Assembly: GCF_900103715.1 (NCBI RefSeq)
Contig: NZ_FNHL01000001.1
Location: 1,035,295-1,099,294 of the forward strand
DNA: 64,000 bases
Direction of reading: 5' to 3'
From: Halogranum gelatinilyticum
GTDB taxonomy: Archaea; Halobacteriota; Halobacteria; Halobacteriales; Haloferacaceae
Every line of letters begins with the position of its first letter. The first letter of the stretch is position 1. The translations under genes were made by a program, and so were the position numbers. Positions 51,132 to 58,667 of this stretch are shown piece by piece. Under the pieces are notes generated by a model. The model was not told where the DNA came from. It made no database searches and saw only the letters and a program-made list of their open reading frames with translations.

Positions 51132-51404
51132 ATGTTGACCCTCATACCACTGTTCGGTCCCATTCCGGGCGGTCCCGAACTCATCATCATCCTCGCAGTC
51201 ATCGTCCTGCTGTTCGGCGCGAACAAGATTCCGAAGCTGGCGCGCGCCAGCGGGCAGGCGATGGGCGAGTTCCGCCGCGGCCGCGAAGAGATCGAACAGG
51301 AGATCAAATCGGCCGCGACGTCCGTGGAGACTGACGCCGCCGACGAGCAGACGGCCGTCGTCGACGACCTGTCCACGGACCGAAGTACCGAACGCGCCGC
51401 GTAA
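51132..51404 (+). CDS. tatA: Twin-arginine translocase subunit TatA (copy 1)
   Basis: A 90-residue TatA/E-type protein: a membrane helix (GPELIIILAVIVLLFGANKIP) after the FGPIPGGPE block, then an amphipathic helix (PKLARASGQAMGEFRRGREEI) and an acidic tail. It forms the pore-like part of the Tat pathway, the main export route in haloarchaea. A second copy lies at 52965. It is convergent with the HD hydrolase gene (18 bases apart). Confidence 0.92.
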   Translation: MLTLIPLFGPIPGGPELIIILAVIVLLFGANKIPKLARASGQAMGEFRRGREEIEQEIKSAATSVETDAADEQTAVVDDLSTDRSTERAA

Positions 51405-51422
51405 GCGTCGGAGACCGTTTTT

Positions 51423-52247
51423 CTACAGTTCGATGCGCTCGACGAGCTGGTCGTCACCTTTCGTGTTGATGGCGACGATGCGGATCTCGTCTTCCAGCCG
51501 CGAGTTCCGGAGCTTCGCCTTCAGGAGGTTGTCGACCTGGTAGACCCCGGCGGCGTTGACCATCTCGATCTCGACGAGCACCGGGACGCCCTCGCCGGGC
51601 TTGAGCGAGACGCTGTTGATGGCTTGACTGGAGAGCGTGTTGATGCCGCGGCCACCCTTCTCGTAGGGGATGCGCGAGCGGCCGCGCTCCATGTCGAGAG
51701 CGTCGGCGACGCGGATGACGCCCGCCTCGGTCGTCAGGGGGTCCTCCTCGGTGTGGTGACAGAGGATGGCGTGGAGGACTTCGGCCTTCATGTGGACGAC
51801 CTCGGCCGTATCGTAGAACTGCGGAAGGAAGCGGTCGAGCAGGTCGGCCGCGAGCGGGATGGAGTAGTAGGCGTGGCTGTCGCGGTGGACGACGTGGCCG
51901 ATGTCGTGGATGGTCGCAGCGAGCGCGATGATCACTGCCTCGTCTTCCTCGGGGAGCCCCTGCTGCTCGGCACCGTTGAACTCGACGCCACCCGCCTTGA
52001 GCAGGTCGTAGAGCCGCAGTGCCCGGTTACGGACGATCTCGATGTGCTTCGGGCCGTGGTCGTTGTATCCCTTGCGGGTGACGGCGTTGACGTTCTGGGC
52101 TTCGAGATAGGTGGTGATCTCGACGTCGTTTTCGATGGCGTGAAGGACTTCGTTCAGCTTCTCGTCGGGGAAGGCGTGTTCGGCGTCGGGGTCGTAGCTT
52201 CGCGCGCCGTTGACGTCGCTGTCGTCTTCGATATCGCTACTCATCAC
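51423..52247 (-). CDS. HD-domain metal-dependent phosphohydrolase
   Basis: A 274-residue protein. The metal-binding HD pair is at residues 114-115 (ATIHDIGHVVH), with a further His in DHGPKHIEIVRNR and AILCHHTEEDP. The C-terminal region is beta-rich (KPGEGVPVLVEIEMVNAAG). It is the type that hydrolyses nucleotides or cyclic dinucleotides, or acts as a dNTPase-like enzyme; the substrate is unknown. Two Met codons in a row leave the start uncertain by one residue. Confidence 0.8.
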   Translation of the reverse strand: MMSSDIEDDSDVNGARSYDPDAEHAFPDEKLNEVLHAIENDVEITTYLEAQNVNAVTRKGYNDHGPKHIEIVRNRALRLYDLLKAGGVEFNGAEQQGLPEEDEAVIIALAATIHDIGHVVHRDSHAYYSIPLAADLLDRFLPQFYDTAEVVHMKAEVLHAILCHHTEEDPLTTEAGVIRVADALDMERGRSRIPYEKGGRGINTLSSQAINSVSLKPGEGVPVLVEIEMVNAAGVYQVDNLLKAKLRNSRLEDEIRIVAINTKGDDQLVERIEL

Positions 52248-52289
52248 TTAGACTTCTCGGGGCTGTGAGAAAAAGTCCGCGGACACCGA

Positions 52290-52790
52290 TCAGTCTGCTG
52301 ACTGGCGGGGGGACGCGGCGGCGACGGCGGCCTGCTCGACTTCCTCGTAGTCGGGTTCGACGCCGGGGTCGTCGCTGACCCACGAGTACGTGATCTCGCC
52401 GTCGGCGTCGACGACGAAGACCGAGCGTTTGGCGACGCCGTAGTAGCCGAAGTCGGCGAAGTCCATCTCGATGTCGTAGGCATCGATCAGCTCCTTGTTG
52501 GTGTCGCTGACGAGTCCGAACGTGAGGTCGTTCTGCTGCTTGAACTCCTGTAGGGCGAAGGGGGTGTCGACGCTGACGCCGTAGACCGTCGCGCCCACGT
52601 CCTCGAAGGCGGTGAGTTCGTCCTGGAAGGTACACATCTCGTCGGTGCAGACCGAGGTGAACGCGCCGGGGAAGAAGGCGAGCACGACCGGTGCCTCGTC
52701 GTCAAGCAGTTCAGAGAGCGTCTTCGGGCCGATCTCGTCGGTTACAAACGGTGCGGTAAAGTCGGGTGCGTCGTCGCCTACGTCAACCAT
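52290..52790 (-). CDS. Peroxiredoxin (AhpC/TSA, BCP-like)
   Basis: A 166-residue peroxiredoxin starting at MVDVGDDAPDF. The peroxidatic cysteine is Cys48 (PGAFTSVCTDEMC), and Cys53 five residues later could resolve it, as in PrxQ/BCP proteins. The start is set by the family; the longer upstream frame is not needed. It reduces peroxides using thioredoxin, whose reductase may be the TrxB-like protein at 47057. It lies 42 bases from the HD gene on the same strand. Confidence 0.88.
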   Translation of the reverse strand: MVDVGDDAPDFTAPFVTDEIGPKTLSELLDDEAPVVLAFFPGAFTSVCTDEMCTFQDELTAFEDVGATVYGVSVDTPFALQEFKQQNDLTFGLVSDTNKELIDAYDIEMDFADFGYYGVAKRSVFVVDADGEITYSWVSDDPGVEPDYEEVEQAAVAAASPRQSAD

Positions 52791-52930
52791 GGCGCAGGCT
52801 ACAGGTTCCCGAAGGATTACCTTTCTGTTTCCGACAGTCTGTGTGACACGGACTGATGCGCTCTCGGTCTCCGGACCAGCCGGTTCCACCGCTCGGAGTC
52901 GAGAGAGAATCGGCCTCTGCGAGCAAAAAG

Positions 52931-52939
52931 CCTATAATT
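52931..52939 (+). promoter_or_regulatory. Promoter of tatA copy 2
   Basis: CTATAATTG is a TATA-like element about 30 bases before the ATG at 52965, supporting that start and a nearly leaderless transcript. Confidence 0.5.
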
Positions 52940-52964
52940 GAGACATGGTTACGCTGGGGTAGAG

Positions 52965-53258
52965 ATGATTGACACCGTGATTCCGCTGTTCGGACCGATC
53001 CCTGGCGGCCCGGAGCTCCTCATTATCCTCCTGGTGCTCGTCCTACTGTTCGGCGCAAACAAGATTCCGAAGCTCGCCCGGTCGACGGGGCAGGCGATGG
53101 GCGAGTTCAAGAAGGGCCGCGAAGAGGTCGAGGACGAACTCAAGGAGATGCAGGAGAAGGGCAAGGATTCCGTCACCCCGGACACCGACGACGACGACGA
53201 GACCGAGGTCGCGGCCGACACCGAGGCCGACACCGAGACCGAGAAGACGAACAACTGA
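52965..53258 (+). CDS. tatA: Twin-arginine translocase subunit TatA (copy 2)
   Basis: A 97-residue paralog of the TatA at 51132. It shares the FGPIPGGPEL start and LLFGANKIPKLARSTGQAMGEFKKGREEV block and has a longer acidic tail (TDDDDETEVAADTEADTETE). Start at ATG 52965 follows a TATA-like element. The two copies flank the HD hydrolase and peroxiredoxin genes. Having two TatA proteins may let different Tat complexes form. Confidence 0.92.
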   Translation: MIDTVIPLFGPIPGGPELLIILLVLVLLFGANKIPKLARSTGQAMGEFKKGREEVEDELKEMQEKGKDSVTPDTDDDDETEVAADTEADTETEKTNN

Positions 53259-53334
53259 TTCTGCCCGCCGGATTCGGGCCGAACTCCCTCTCCTGAAGCG
53301 CACGCTTTTCAGCCACGGTTTCGTACGGCCGATG

Positions 53335-53407
53335 GGGCGCGTGGCCTAGTGGATAGGGCGAGAGGTTCCTAACCTCTCGATCGCGGGTTCGAATCCCGTC
53401 GCGCCCG
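53335..53407 (+). tRNA. tRNA-Arg (anticodon CCT)
   Basis: A full cloverleaf: acceptor stem GGGCGCG/CGCGCCC, anticodon stem CGAGAGG/CCTCTCG with loop TTCCTAA (anticodon CCT, 53368-53370), T-arm GGTTCGAATCC, discriminator G. CCA is not encoded. A 22-base copy of its 3' end is found 88 bases further. Confidence 0.95.
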
Positions 53408-53517
53408 TAGACTGTGTCGCGAGCGTAGCGAGCGACCAGTCGAGTACCTCGCGGGATTCGCAACCCTACGAGACGAGTGAAGCGAGTCTCGTTCCGGTTC
53501 GAATCCCGTCGCGCCCG
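53386..53517. repeat. Duplicated tRNA-Arg 3' end with inverted copy between
   Basis: A 22-base direct repeat (53386-53407 and 53496-53517) covers the T-arm and acceptor end. GGGATTCG-C-AACC (53453-53465) is an inverted copy of the T-arm with one extra base, able to pair with the second copy. The 30-base loop itself has ACGAGAC/GTCTCGT (53468-53474, 53486-53492). The same plan as after tRNA-Gly. Confidence 0.75.
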
Positions 53518-53563
53518 CTTCAGTCATCAAGAATTTTGCCAGTCTGACACGAACACAGTGTCG

Positions 53564-54292
53564 ATGGGTGACGGATATCCGTCGGATTGGGACCGCAGGC
53601 GGAAGGCAGTCTACCGGAAGGACGACTATATGTGTCAACACTGTGGTCGGAAAGGTGGCCCAAGAGGGAACGCCGAGTTACATGCGCACCATATCGTTCC
53701 CAAAAGCAGAGGGGGGAGTCACGAACTGGACAACTTGACCACACTCTGTCAATCTTGTCACAGTGACGTCCACGGCCACCCTGTCGGTGGGAACACGGCC
53801 ACGGCAGGCAACGAGAACGACTGGTCTTCACTTGCAGTTCTGATCGCAATACTAGGCGCGTTGGCGTTGTTCGCAGCTGTTCTCGAATTCCCTCTCATTT
53901 TGTTGTCCGTCGGTGGAGAGACAGCGATTATCTTTTTTCTCGTCGGGTTCAGTGTTGTCGTGTTATACTCGTTGTATTCCGGTGATCTCTCGAGACGAAA
54001 GACGAAGCTTCTCTTCGTCTCCGGTGCCCTTCTCCTGTTGGTGTCATTGGGACTGTACGTGAGTCTCTGGAACAAGGCAGTGTACGAACAGATGTACCTG
54101 GTACAGCACTACCCGCAGATGAGTTCTAAATGTCACACGCACGTTAGGGCGTGTATCGGTGACACCATCGACACTCCATTTGACCAAGAGAACACGTCTG
54201 TCGCAACGGTGATATGGCTCGCGGGAGTGATCCTGTTTCCGCTCGGAGTACGCTCTGCATTCAACCGACAAGGAGACGAGTCAACGAACTGA
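53564..54292 (+). CDS. HNH endonuclease-domain membrane protein
   Basis: A 242-residue protein starting at MGDGYPSDWDRR. Residues 10-75 are an HNH nuclease domain with CQHC (24-27), HAHHIVP (His42, His43), DNL with Asn57, CQSCH (62-66) and His70. The rest has four membrane helices (about 87-115, 120-140, 148-170, 210-232), an unusual fusion. Codon use and lower G+C than neighbours, and its place right after the tRNA-Arg scar, suggest acquisition. It could cut foreign DNA at the membrane, by inference only. Confidence 0.75.
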   Translation: MGDGYPSDWDRRRKAVYRKDDYMCQHCGRKGGPRGNAELHAHHIVPKSRGGSHELDNLTTLCQSCHSDVHGHPVGGNTATAGNENDWSSLAVLIAILGALALFAAVLEFPLILLSVGGETAIIFFLVGFSVVVLYSLYSGDLSRRKTKLLFVSGALLLLVSLGLYVSLWNKAVYEQMYLVQHYPQMSSKCHTHVRACIGDTIDTPFDQENTSVATVIWLAGVILFPLGVRSAFNRQGDESTN

Positions 54293-54487
54293 TTATGTCA
54301 CTCCGACGACCTCAGATCGAATCGTCTTACTGGAAAGTCGGGTTCTGAATCCTTCGCTGTCCACTCGTTTCGCGGTGTCGCCTCCGTTTGAAAAGCGACA
54401 TGGTATTTCTGGAAAACACGAAATTCTGTTGTTACAGAGCTTCTGAAGTCGACATTACTTTACGTGAGACTGTCCGGACACGACGTA
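54293..54487. other. Lower-G+C gap with promoter of the CAP lipoprotein gene
   Basis: 195 bases of reduced G+C following the HNH gene. An AT-rich element at about 54453-54462 (ATTACTTTAC) lies around 30 bases before the ATG at 54488. Nothing else is recognised. Confidence 0.5.
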
Positions 54488-55489
54488 ATGACGTCGCGAC
54501 ACGTGGTAACGCTCTGTCTCGTCGTGCTCGTCGCCTTCGCTGGCTGTGCGGGCACGGTCGGCACCGGCGACACCACGTCGAGCGAGACCGACACGGGAAC
54601 CCCGGTCGCGACTGCATCCGACACACCGACCGACCCCGAGCCAACACCAACGTCGTCACCGACCCCGGAGCCAACGGCGACAGCGACCGCAACGCCCACA
54701 CCCGAGCAAACGACGACGGCTACAGCAACACCCGAACCAACGACGCCGACACCCACAGCCACTCCAACACCGACAGCCACCCCAACACCGACGCCGACAA
54801 CCACTCCGACGCCGACAGCCACTCCAACACCCACAGCCACTCCAACACCCACAGCCACTCCGACGCCGACAGCCACTCCAACACCCACAGCCACTCCAAC
54901 ACCCACAGCCACCCCAACACTGACGCCGACAGCCACTCCAACGCCGACGCCGACAGCCACTCCAACACTCACCCCGGACCCCTCGGGTTCGACCGACCCG
55001 GACGACCCCGGCACGACGACGTACACCACGAGTAGCGAGACGATTCGCTCGGACGAGGTCGAGGCACACATCCACGCCGAGGTCAACGAGGTCCGCGCGG
55101 CGAACGGCTTGTCGGAACTCGGTTACGACGACACGGTCGCGTCGGTGTCGCGTGCGCACAGCGAGGACATGGACGCCCGCGAGTACTTCTCGCACACCAA
55201 CCCCGACGGCGAGCGGCCCTGGGACCGCTACGCGGACGTAGCCGACTCGACCTGTTCGGCTTACGGGGAGAACATCGCGCAGAACTGGGTCGGCGTGACC
55301 GTCCGCACCGACGACGGGAGCGAGCGGTACGAGACGAGCGAGGAGATCGCGGCGGCCATCGTCGAACAGTGGATGAACTCCGACGGCCACCGTGCGAACA
55401 TCCTCTCGACGAGCTACGAGACCGAGGGTCTCGGCGTCTACATCACGGCCGAGGGGAAGGTTTACGTGACGCAGAACTTCTGCGGCTGA
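54488..55489 (+). CDS. CAP/SCP-domain lipoprotein with Pro-Thr linker
   Basis: A 333-residue secreted protein starting at ATG 54488. The signal ends in a lipobox FAGC ([12 protein letters not shown]). Residues 30-170 are a Thr/Pro linker of short repeats (TPTPTAT), probably O-glycosylated. The C-terminal CAP domain has [41 protein letters not shown] and [12 protein letters not shown], with the His and Glu of the CAP cavity. It is exposed on the cell surface. The linker is encoded by tandem DNA repeats. Confidence 0.85.
   Translation: MTSRHVVTLCLVVLVAFAGCAGTVGTGDTTSSETDTGTPVATASDTPTDPEPTPTSSPTPEPTATATATPTPEQTTTATATPEPTTPTPTATPTPTATPTPTPTTTPTPTATPTPTATPTPTATPTPTATPTPTATPTPTATPTLTPTATPTPTPTATPTLTPDPSGSTDPDDPGTTTYTTSSETIRSDEVEAHIHAEVNEVRAANGLSELGYDDTVASVSRAHSEDMDAREYFSHTNPDGERPWDRYADVADSTCSAYGENIAQNWVGVTVRTDDGSERYETSEEIAAAIVEQWMNSDGHRANILSTSYETEGLGVYITAEGKVYVTQNFCG
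54750..54970 (+). repeat. Tandem short repeats encoding the Pro-Thr linker
   Basis: Repeats of about 6-18 bases built from CCAACACCCACAGCCACT-like units encode TPTPTAT. Copy number is prone to slip by recombination, so length may vary among strains. All units keep the frame. Confidence 0.7.
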
Positions 55490-55552
55490 CCCCGATTTTC
55501 CTGTTCTCGCCCGTCCGACAGGACTGATTTTCCGACTCTCTGCGGGAGAAGA

Positions 55553-55560
55553 CTTTTTTA
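55553..55560 (+). promoter_or_regulatory. Promoter of the pilB3-pilC3 type operon
   Basis: CTTTTTTA is a TATA-like element about 27 bases before the ATG at 55584, giving a leaderless operon mRNA. Confidence 0.5.
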
Positions 55561-55583
55561 CTGATGCGGGCCAGTGGTTCCCA

Positions 55584-58500
55584 ATGGCTACTGACGACGC
55601 CGGTGGTCCCGACACCGGGCACGACGAGGGGACCGCCGACACAGGGCAGTCGTCGGGGACGACCGGAGCGCCGGAAGCGACGGCCACGGCCGCCGCAGTC
55701 GGCGAATATACGTGGCGCGACTATCTGGAGGAGTACGGTCCCGAGGGTGCCGCAGAGACACTCTACGCTGATCTCGGTCCCGTCCCCGGAAGCGACCGCT
55801 GGGACGCCGAAGACGGGCCGCAGACCCCCACCGCCGCGGACTGGGAGCGGACAGCCGTCGACCCCACGGCCCACTTGGGCTTTCATCCCGACGACCTACC
55901 CGTCCGACTCGGACTCGGACAGCGCAACGCACGCACGCTCCACGAGTCCTTCGAGGAGTTCTGCGACCCCGCGACCACGCCCGTCGTCAAGGACGTGTGG
56001 CTGTGGGAGCACTACAAACGCGAATACTACTACGAGGACGACGGCTCGGCACCGACCGACGCCGAAGGAGAGAAGGTCGAGTTCGACGCGGCCGACGCAC
56101 TCGGCTTCGACCCGAGCGTCCTCGACAACGCCCTCGCGCGGGCGAACGACCGCGCCGAGGAGTTGAGCGAGGTCGTCGACGAGCGGACCGTCGACATCCA
56201 AGACGACATCGACGAGGACGCCTTCTTCTCGTCCGGCGACGGCGTGACGACCGTCGCGAACCGCTACGACCTCGAGAAGGCGGTGCCGATGGAGAAGAAG
56301 ACACATTTCCGTGAGATCGAACGGTACTGGGTCAACGAACCCTACGCGTTCGTCGTCGTCTTCCAGTCGACGAAGGAGAACGAGAAGAAGTACTACGTCG
56401 TCGAACCCTACCTCAACAGAATCGAGTCGGACCTCGAGGAGTTCCTGACCGGGAAGCTCAGGACCGCCATCAAGTACGCCGACGAGGACCTGTCCGACGG
56501 TGGCGAGGACTCTCGGCGGACCGTCATCCAACGCGAGACGCACCGCCTGCTCGACCGCTACGACCTCTACACTCGGACGCGCGACAGCGGCTTCGCGAAC
56601 GAGCTCGCCGACCAACTCGACATCGAGGTCGGGACAGACGGCACCGTGAGCAAGTTCTTCCGGATGCTCGGCTACCAGGACCCGGAGGCCGAGGCGGGGA
56701 ACCTCGAGGGCATCTCGGTCCGGCCCGAACCCGTCTTGCTCGAGGAGAACGCCGACACGCTCTCGGAGTACCAGGTCGACAAGCTGCTCTACTTCCTGAC
56801 GCGGGACTTCATCGGCTACGAGCGCATCGACGCCATCAAACAGGACATCAACGTGGAGGACATCTCCTGTGACGGCTACAATTCTCCTGTTTTCGTCTAC
56901 CACGGCGAGTACGAACAGATCATCTCGAACGTCTTCCACGGCGAGCAGGAACTCGACGAGTTCGTCGTCAAACTCGCCCAGCGGTCCGGGAAAGGCATCT
57001 CGAAGCGACGGCCCCAGGTCGACGCCACCCTCCCGGACGGCTCCCGTGCCCAGCTCACGCTGGGCCGAGAGGTCTCGGACCACGGGACGAACTACACCAT
57101 CCGGCAGTTCAAGGACGTCCCGTTCACGCCGCTGGACCTCATCAACTGGAAGACCTTCTCGCTCGACGAGATGGCCTTCCTCTGGCTCTGTATCGAGAAC
57201 AACAAGTCGCTCATCTTCGCTGGCGGTACCGCTTCGGGGAAGACGACCTCGCTGAACGCGGTCTCGCTGTTCATCCCTTCGAACACGAAGATCGTCTCCA
57301 TCGAGGACACCCGCGAGGTCGAGCTCCCCCAGCGCAACTGGATCGCCTCTGTCACCCGGCCGTCGTTCTCGGACGACGACAAGGGCGACGTCGACGAGTT
57401 CGACCTGCTGGAGGCCGCGCTCCGCCAGCGGCCCGACTACATCGTCATGGGTGAGATCCGTGGCGAGGAGGGACGGACGCTCTTCCAGGTCATGTCGACG
57501 GGTCACACCACGTACACGACCTTCCACGCCGACTCGGTCGGCGAGGTCCTCAAGCGGTTCACGACCGACCCCATCAACGTCTCGAAGACGATGTTCACCG
57601 CGCTGGACCTCGTCTCCATCCAGACCTCGACGCGGGTGCAGGGTCGGAAGGTCCGCCGGAACAAGTCTCTCACCGAGATCAACCACTACGACGCCGAGAA
57701 CGACGAGATCAACGTCCAGGACGTCTATCAGTGGCAGGCCGAGACCGACGAGTTCCTGAAGATGGGCGAGTCGAACACGCTGGACGAGATCATGTTCGAC
57801 CGCGGCTGGAACCGGGAGACGCTCCAGAGCGAGATCTTCCAGCGGCAGGTCGTCCTCGCCTACCTCATCGTCGAGGGGCTGAACACCTACACGCAGGTCG
57901 CCGCGACCTTCCAGGCGTTCATCAACGACCCCGACACCATCCTCGGGCTGATGGCGACCGACAAGCTCGAACGCAGCCTCGAAGACCTCCGGGAGATGGA
58001 GTCGGTCCTCATCGACATCGACCCCGATAAGGAGGAGATGGTCCCGCGGCCGGACCCCACCGACGAGATCCTCGCGGAAGCGAAGGACCTCCTCGCACGC
58101 GCAGAGGACGAACTGTTCGCCGAGTACCGCGACGCCGACGTCGACGCGACGAACCTGGCCGACGCGCTCGGCGACGTCCAGCCCGCCGCCGACGTCGCCG
58201 CCGAACCCCGCGATTCAACGGACTCCACGGATTCCAGCGAACCCGCCGGACCGGCACTCGGTGCGTCCGACGACACCCCGACGCTCGACGCGGGCGACGA
58301 GACGCCTGCACTGGACGACGCTGACGGCCCACGGGCACTCGATGCGGGCGACGGACCGCCCGGACTGAACGGCGGTGGCGAGCAGTCGGCCGACGACACC
58401 GTCGCCGCCAACGGGTCGGGTGAGCACGCCAGCGCGGACGGAAACGGCACGCCGAGCGAGGACGACGGGTTCGCGGACTTCGACGACGTCGATGCCGACA

Positions 58501-58667
58501 GCGTCGACGACCTCGACGAGACCGAGGACGAAGACCTACTCGACGGTGTCGACGGGTTCGACGTCGATAGCGCAGACGACGACTCGGACGATTCGGACGA
58601 CTCGGACGACGACGAGTCCGTAGACGACGGTTGGACGTTCGGTGTCGACAACGGGGAGGACGGATGA
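55584..58667 (+). CDS. pilB3: Type IV pilus ATPase, PilB3-like
   Basis: A 1027-residue secretion ATPase. It has a disordered acidic start (1-45), an N-terminal domain with YWVNEPYAFVVVFQSTKENE, and a RecA-like motor with Walker A GGTASGKT at residues 547-554, the Asp box SIEDTREVE and the His box MSTGHTTYTTFHAD. After about residue 830 there is a 200-residue Asp-rich disordered tail. Compared with the 543-residue PilB at 18082 it is nearly twice as long. It powers adhesion pilus assembly, as shown for PilB3 in Haloferax. Confidence 0.92.
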   Translation: MATDDAGGPDTGHDEGTADTGQSSGTTGAPEATATAAAVGEYTWRDYLEEYGPEGAAETLYADLGPVPGSDRWDAEDGPQTPTAADWERTAVDPTAHLGFHPDDLPVRLGLGQRNARTLHESFEEFCDPATTPVVKDVWLWEHYKREYYYEDDGSAPTDAEGEKVEFDAADALGFDPSVLDNALARANDRAEELSEVVDERTVDIQDDIDEDAFFSSGDGVTTVANRYDLEKAVPMEKKTHFREIERYWVNEPYAFVVVFQSTKENEKKYYVVEPYLNRIESDLEEFLTGKLRTAIKYADEDLSDGGEDSRRTVIQRETHRLLDRYDLYTRTRDSGFANELADQLDIEVGTDGTVSKFFRMLGYQDPEAEAGNLEGISVRPEPVLLEENADTLSEYQVDKLLYFLTRDFIGYERIDAIKQDINVEDISCDGYNSPVFVYHGEYEQIISNVFHGEQELDEFVVKLAQRSGKGISKRRPQVDATLPDGSRAQLTLGREVSDHGTNYTIRQFKDVPFTPLDLINWKTFSLDEMAFLWLCIENNKSLIFAGGTASGKTTSLNAVSLFIPSNTKIVSIEDTREVELPQRNWIASVTRPSFSDDDKGDVDEFDLLEAALRQRPDYIVMGEIRGEEGRTLFQVMSTGHTTYTTFHADSVGEVLKRFTTDPINVSKTMFTALDLVSIQTSTRVQGRKVRRNKSLTEINHYDAENDEINVQDVYQWQAETDEFLKMGESNTLDEIMFDRGWNRETLQSEIFQRQVVLAYLIVEGLNTYTQVAATFQAFINDPDTILGLMATDKLERSLEDLREMESVLIDIDPDKEEMVPRPDPTDEILAEAKDLLARAEDELFAEYRDADVDATNLADALGDVQPAADVAAEPRDSTDSTDSSEPAGPALGASDDTPTLDAGDETPALDDADGPRALDAGDGPPGLNGGGEQSADDTVAANGSGEHASADGNGTPSEDDGFADFDDVDADSVDDLDETEDEDLLDGVDGFDVDSADDDSDDSDDSDDDESVDDGWTFGVDNGEDG

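Noticed and set aside
54720-54980. Possible CRISPR-like repeat array
   Set aside because: The repeats are in frame, code for Thr-Pro and lack spacers of constant length; no cas genes are near.
54460-55086. Minus-strand frame with GVGVGV repeats across the CAP lipoprotein gene
   Set aside because: It is the antisense of the Pro-Thr codon repeats; the plus frame has a signal, a lipobox and a CAP domain.
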